Below are positions 6,472 through 9,517 of a DNA stretch of 9,517 bases, piece after piece. This stretch comes from JBDGYE01 sp039584255 (GTDB taxonomy: Bacteria; Gemmatimonadota; Gemmatimonadetes; Palauibacterales; Palauibacteraceae). The position numbers and the translations under genes are program-made. Location of the stretch: NCBI GenBank assembly GCA_039584255.1, contig JBDGYE010000099.1, positions 1 through 9,517 on the forward strand, written 5' to 3'. The notes beneath the pieces are model-generated. The model saw only the letters and a list, made by a program, of their open reading frames with translations. It was not told the DNA's origin and searched no databases. The stretch's first letter is position 1; the number at the start of each line of letters is the position of its first letter.

Positions 6472-7146
6472 TCAGTCGAACCGTACCCCTACTCCCACGG
6501 AGGAAGTGAAATCGTTCTGGAGCTTCGAGCTCTCGAACGGCTCCGTGTCGAACTTCGATGTGAAGTTCCGCAGGTCCAGGCGGACGAACCAGCGACCCGA
6601 GAAGCGGATATGGGCGCCGCCGAAAATGCTCCCGGCGAACCGGCTCTCGTCCTGGATCACAACGTCGCCGACGTCGGGGTAGCCTACCGATACGACCCCG
6701 GCGCCCAGCCCGAAGTACGGCAGAAGGACGGCGGCCGCGCCGCCGAGGTTCGGTCGATACATGACGTTCGCCGTCGCCGCCAGGTAGTTTGTCGCCCCGA
6801 GTTGCAGCGGTGTGGGGAAGCCGACGTCGGACTCGAAGATCTGGACGGTAAGCTCGGGCCGCGAGTAGAAGCCGTAGGCGGAGAAACCGAGGCCGCTCTC
6901 CAACCAGTAATCCAACTCGGCGGCGAACGAGACCTTGGTCGATAGCTCCGCCGTCACCGTGTCTCCCTGGTCGGCCAGCCTGGCCAGCGGGGTGATCAAG
7001 CCGATGTAGCCGGTGAGCTCGAGGCCGCCGGTCTTCTCTTCTTCAACACCCTGCGCCGCGGCGCTCTGCGGGAAGACCGCGGTCGCCGCGATCAGCAGCG
7101 CTCCAAGGGCGAAGCAGCCGCCTGAACTCCGCATCATCTGGCTCAT
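6472..7146 (-). CDS. Outer-membrane beta-barrel protein with signal peptide
   Basis: The product is 224 aa. Residues 1-31 form a signal peptide: a short basic start, the hydrophobic run FALGALLIAATAVF, and a likely cut after SAAA before QGVEEE. The mature part shows about eight alternating amphipathic stretches, among them ELTGYIGLI, TKVSFAAELDYWL, LPYFGLGAGVVSVGY, SIFGGAHIRF and WFVRLDLRNF. It ends VGVGVRFD, close to the aromatic C-terminal signal used by the BAM machinery. This fits a small eight-strand OmpA/OmpW-like barrel in the outer membrane. No specific ligand or transport role can be read. The ATG at 7146 follows GAGG about 10 nt upstream. It lies downstream of the propeller gene, separated by a hairpin, so it may be partly independent. 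Confidence 0.85.
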   Translation of the reverse strand: MSQMMRSSGGCFALGALLIAATAVFPQSAAAQGVEEEKTGGLELTGYIGLITPLARLADQGDTVTAELSTKVSFAAELDYWLESGLGFSAYGFYSRPELTVQIFESDVGFPTPLQLGATNYLAATANVMYRPNLGGAAAVLLPYFGLGAGVVSVGYPDVGDVVIQDESRFAGSIFGGAHIRFSGRWFVRLDLRNFTSKFDTEPFESSKLQNDFTSSVGVGVRFD

Positions 7147-7230
7147 TCCGTTCTATCCTCTGTTTGCCAGCCTGCGTTCCCTTCGCCGTGCGACGGGCCG
7201 AATCGCCCTCCGCCTGTGCTCCCCCGTTCC

Positions 7231-7250
7231 GGACGGCTGAAGGGCCGTCC
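7231..7250. terminator. Hairpin after the propeller gene
   Basis: GGACGGC-N6-GCCGTCC is a perfect 7-bp stem beginning 5 nt past the propeller gene's stop (7256). In the minus-strand transcript no U-run follows; the T-rich tail (GTGTTTT, 7251-7257) lies on the plus-strand side. It is placed like a terminator for the minus-strand gene but has the polarity of a plus-strand one. Confidence 0.4.
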
Positions 7251-7255
7251 GTGTT

Positions 7256-8449
7256 TTAGCTTCCGGCCGCAGTCATCCTCCAGAAGCCGATCCCTCCGGC
7301 CTGGCGGCCCACGTCCACGCTTCCGACGCGGGTCAGCGCCGAGAGGTCGATCACGTCCACCGTTCCGGGCTCGACTCCCACTCCCTCGATGCTGATGAAA
7401 GCGTATCTGGAGTCGGGGCTTATCGCGACACCATGTGGGAGCCGGCGGGTGCTGGGGACGGCCGCGAGCTCGGCACCTGCCTCCAGATCGATGATTCCCG
7501 TGGCCTCTCCGCCCTTGTAGGTGACCACCACCAGCCGGCCGTCGGGAGTCACATCAAGGTTATACGGCCCGGGCCCCGTCGCGAAACGGCGCGTGACTCT
7601 CCAGTCCTTGATCGCCACCTCGAGGACCTCGCGGTTCTTGTTGCACGCCACGTACGCGAATGCGCCGGTCGGCGACGGCTGTACCCAGGTCGGGCCGCAA
7701 CGGGAAGAGCCCCGCTCCGCGGGCTGCTCTCCAAGCGCCGCCTCCGCCCGTGCCGCCTCGGCAGGTAGAGCAGTCTCCCTTCCAGGACCGAGGAACAGCC
7801 TCCGGCTCACCTGCAGAGCCCGCGTATCGATCTCCACGAGCTGCTCGTCCATCATGCAGGTGGAGTAATGGAGCCGGCCGTCGCCCGAGATGCGGGATCC
7901 ATGCGGCATGGCGCAGGTGGTGATCCGCGCCACCTCCACCATCGCCTCGGTGTCCACCACAGACACCGTGCTCGGCACCGGATCGCCGTGGAGGTTGAAG
8001 TTGGCCACGAAGAGCAGCCCCGTCGGTGCCACGCTCATCGAGGCCGGGAACAGGCCGACCTCCACTCGGCCTTCTCGGTCGTTCGTCTCGGTACCGTAGC
8101 TATGCACCTCTCCGAAAGGCAGCCCGTGCGCTATCGAGACGTACCACCGGGATCCGGACGGGTCCACGGCGATCCCGTGGGGTCCGTCCGTGTCCGCCGG
8201 AAACCGGCCCACCGGTATCGATTGGGCGACTTCCGTTCCCTGCGGGCCGAAGCGAACCAGCGCCACCTCGTCCTGCGACTCGGCCGCGACGTAGACGAAG
8301 TAACTCGCTTCCGGCGGCTCGGGCGTCTCCTGCCCTACCGCCTGCGGCGCACCTGCGAACGACAGCACCGGGAGAAGGAGCGAATACCGTCGTACGCGGA
8401 CCCGATCTCCGAACGCCGGTATGCTCCGTGGACACAGCCGCTGGCTCAT
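7256..8449 (-). CDS. Secreted YVTN-family beta-propeller protein
   Basis: The product is 397 aa from the ATG at 8449, which has GGGAGAG just upstream; a longer reading from a GTG at 8569 adds 40 residues lacking any sorting logic and is rejected. A basic n-region and the hydrophobic run YSLLLPVLSFAGA (22-34) form a signal peptide, cut probably near QAVG/Q at 39-40. About seven repeats follow, each of the PxGIAVxPDGRxxYVS type, near residues 90, 136, 183, 251, 295, 338 and 385, matching a seven-bladed propeller. PHG occurs three times (H91, H183, H339), and one segment holds C179, M182, H183, C198, M199 and M200. A further pair is C251/C269. An acidic Ala-rich insert lies at 227-247. No enzyme motif is visible; a periplasmic or extracellular binding or redox role is possible but unproven. 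Confidence 0.85.
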   Translation of the reverse strand: MSQRLCPRSIPAFGDRVRVRRYSLLLPVLSFAGAPQAVGQETPEPPEASYFVYVAAESQDEVALVRFGPQGTEVAQSIPVGRFPADTDGPHGIAVDPSGSRWYVSIAHGLPFGEVHSYGTETNDREGRVEVGLFPASMSVAPTGLLFVANFNLHGDPVPSTVSVVDTEAMVEVARITTCAMPHGSRISGDGRLHYSTCMMDEQLVEIDTRALQVSRRLFLGPGRETALPAEAARAEAALGEQPAERGSSRCGPTWVQPSPTGAFAYVACNKNREVLEVAIKDWRVTRRFATGPGPYNLDVTPDGRLVVVTYKGGEATGIIDLEAGAELAAVPSTRRLPHGVAISPDSRYAFISIEGVGVEPGTVDVIDLSALTRVGSVDVGRQAGGIGFWRMTAAGS

Positions 8450-8746
8450 CCGTCTCTCCCGCCGGTCTCGGTGATGTCTACATTCCCGGGCCGCCGATGC
8501 CTCCGGGTTCCCGGCGCCGGGGAACCGTCGGGCGAAACTCAGGCAAACAACATAACGTGGGCGGTCCACCGATGACGATCCGTTCCACCCCGTCGGACCG
8601 CTCTGCGCGCACCTTCATTCCGCGATGGGGCCTCATTCCCGCCGGATGATGAACACGCGGCCGTTTCGCATCGTTAGGCTGATTGTCGGGAGGCTTGAGC
8701 CGAGGGGCGGATCTTATCGGGAGCCGGGCGCGTATCAGGGAACGGA
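8450..8746. other. Divergent intergenic region between the propeller gene and rnpB
   Basis: These 297 bases separate two divergently transcribed genes and must hold both promoters if each has its own. I found no convincing -35/-10 pair on either strand. TTGAGC at 8695 is only 14 nt from TATCGG, and TATCAG at 8733 is well placed for rnpB but has no -35 partner. Open frames crossing it have no recognisable product. A 21-bp dyad lies at 8506-8526. Confidence 0.5.
8506..8526. promoter_or_regulatory. 21-bp dyad upstream of the propeller gene
   Basis: GGTTCCC-N7-GGGAACC has perfect 7-bp arms around a G+C centre, 57-77 nt upstream of the propeller gene's ATG. The position suits an operator or a 5'-leader hairpin. 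No known regulator consensus is recognised. Confidence 0.3.
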
Positions 8747-9132
8747 GCGCGGAGGGAGATGAGGTCGCGGGCCGCCCGCCCCGGCGGGCTGGCTCGAGGA
8801 AAGTCCGGGCTCCGCAGGGCACGGTGCCGGGTAACGCCCGGGCGTCGCGAGGCGACGGAAAGTGTCACAGAGAACAGACCGCCGATGGCGGTTGGCTTCG
8901 GTCGGCCGCACAGGCAAGGGTGAAACGGTGGAGTAAGAGCCCACCGCGCTCGCTGGCAACAGCGGCGGCACGACAAACCCCACCGGGAGCAAGGCCAAGC
9001 AGGAGCGAGCGGCGGCCCGCCGCGCTTGAGCTCCGGGTAGGCCGCAAGAGGCGTCGGGCAACCGGCGTCCCAGAGAGATGACCTCAGCGGGTCCCGCGCC
9101 CGTCACAGAACCCGGCTTACCTCCCTCCGCGC
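8747..9132 (+). ncRNA. rnpB: RNase P RNA, bacterial type A
   Basis: This is the catalytic RNA of RNase P, which removes the 5' leader from pre-tRNAs. P1 is a perfect 12-bp helix (GCGCGGAGGGAG at 8747-8758 with 9121-9132). P2 pairs TGAGGTC (8760-8766) with GACCTCA (9080-9086), and P3 is a GCCCGCC/GGCGGGC hairpin. The conserved GAGGAAAGTCC is at 8796-8806 and ACAGAA plus CCCGGCTTA at 9105-9119. Together they build P4: AAG (8801-8803), a bulged T (8804), and CCGGG (8805-8809), opposite CCCGGCTT (9111-9118). The GGT that binds the tRNA 3' CCA is at 9036-9038 in CCGGGTAGG. The internal AAGGGTGAAACGGTG and GGGAGCAAGGCCAAG segments match type A. The length (about 386 nt) is normal. It is the only plus-strand gene here. 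The ends are set by P1; the mature 3' end may extend a few bases. Confidence 0.97.
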
Positions 9133-9135
9133 ATT

Positions 9136-9150
9136 CCCCTCCCGTAGGGG
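9136..9150. terminator. Short hairpin between convergent rnpB and the right-edge gene
   Basis: CCCCT-CCCGT-AGGGG forms a 5-bp stem 3 nt after rnpB P1 and 15 nt beyond the stop of the minus-strand gene. The position suits a shared terminator, but no U-run follows on either strand, so it is weak. Confidence 0.3.
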
Positions 9151-9165
9151 CTTGCCTCCGGACCC

Positions 9166-9517
9166 TTAGTCATCGTCGCATGCCGGCGCCGGCCGGTCTT
9201 CGTCGCACCCCGCCACTCGGAACCGTATCTGTCGGCGCTTGATGCCGACGGAGATCTCCACCGCGCGGCCGCCCTCGAGCAGGACCGGATCGAGCTGCGG
9301 AACGGCGCTCATCGGAGGCAAGGAGGCCGGATCGACGGTGATCTCGTAGAGACCCGGCCTCAAAGCGGTGAAAGCCACTATCCCGTCGCCACCCGTCCTC
9401 ACCTCCCAACTCCCTCCGTCGAGGCTCCTGACGGTGATGAGCAGCTTCGGCGCTCCGGGATCGTCCGGGCCACGGACGCCGTCGGAGTTCCGATCCAGGT
9501 ATGCCTCGACACGCATC
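9166..9517 (-). CDS. C-terminal part of a protein with an SdrD-B-like extracellular domain (runs off right edge)
   Basis: The last 116 codons are visible, ending in TAA at 9166. The ATG at 9516 is probably internal, because the domain normally begins a few residues earlier; the gene very likely starts outside the window. AYLDRNSDGVRGPDDPG has the Asp/Asn-rich, calcium-binding-like loop at the start of SdrD B-type (prealbumin-like) domains, followed by strands such as LLITVRS and the characteristic TALRPGLYEITVD. Such domains are usually found in secreted or cell-surface proteins as stalks. The tail has a cysteine pair (GCDEDRPAPACDDD) and is strongly acidic. It is convergent with rnpB, 33 nt away. 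Whole-protein function cannot be told from this piece. Confidence 0.75.
   Translation of the reverse strand, partial: MRVEAYLDRNSDGVRGPDDPGAPKLLITVRSLDGGSWEVRTGGDGIVAFTALRPGLYEITVDPASLPPMSAVPQLDPVLLEGGRAVEISVGIKRRQIRFRVAGCDEDRPAPACDDD

Noticed and set aside
8450..8569. GTG start at 8569 for the propeller gene
   Set aside because: The ATG at 8449 has a clear ribosome binding site and places the signal peptide near the N-terminus; the 40 extra residues would bury it.
8683..9106. Open frames on both strands across the rnpB region
   Set aside because: The DNA is explained in full by the RNase P RNA structure; the frames show no protein family.
1..9517. CRISPR array, insertion sequence, phage gene, tRNA or rRNA
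   Set aside because: I saw no regularly spaced repeats, transposase or integrase motifs, terminal inverted repeats with target duplications, or tRNA/rRNA signatures on either strand.

Overview
This is a high-G+C bacterial window. Every protein gene I can support lies on the minus strand, and one RNA gene (RNase P RNA) lies on the plus strand. The mix of a ferredoxin-dependent 2-oxoacid oxidoreductase operon, a type-A RNase P RNA, an outer-membrane barrel protein and a secreted YVTN-type beta-propeller fits a Gram-negative (diderm) bacterium. The protein style resembles Gemmatimonadota or a related lineage, but that placement is an impression from composition and family resemblance, not a proof.

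Read in the direction of transcription (right to left), the main block (about 5415 down to 1, running off the left edge) is a compact operon. It encodes KorA and KorB, the gamma-alpha fusion and the beta subunit of a 2-oxoglutarate-type 2-oxoacid:ferredoxin oxidoreductase. These are followed by a cysteine-free protein of unknown function, an orphan RnfB-like membrane-anchored polyferredoxin, and the N-terminal 189 residues of a NifJ-type pyruvate:ferredoxin oxidoreductase. Three of the four junctions overlap (two are ATGA), so translation is probably coupled. The only real gap, 72 nt before the rnfB-like gene, carries a hairpin against the ribosome binding site. The simplest reading is that two 2-oxoacid oxidoreductases feed electrons to one membrane-tethered Fe-S relay, with no other Rnf subunit in view.

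Upstream of that operon sit hpt (hypoxanthine phosphoribosyltransferase, 6225-5689), an eight-strand-like outer-membrane barrel protein (7146-6472) and a secreted seven-repeat YVTN beta-propeller protein (8449-7256). The spacers between them hold hairpins and dyads but no clear sigma-70 promoter. The hpt leader also contains a short open frame with coding-like third-position G+C that may be the tail of a lost gene or a small protein.

At the right end, rnpB (8747-9132, plus strand) has a perfect 12-bp P1, the P2 pairing, an intact P4 core with its bulged U, and the CCA-binding GGU loop. It is divergent from the propeller gene and convergent with a gene that enters from the right edge, whose C-terminal 116 residues form an SdrD-B-like extracellular domain. 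I saw no insertion sequence, CRISPR array, tRNA or rRNA.
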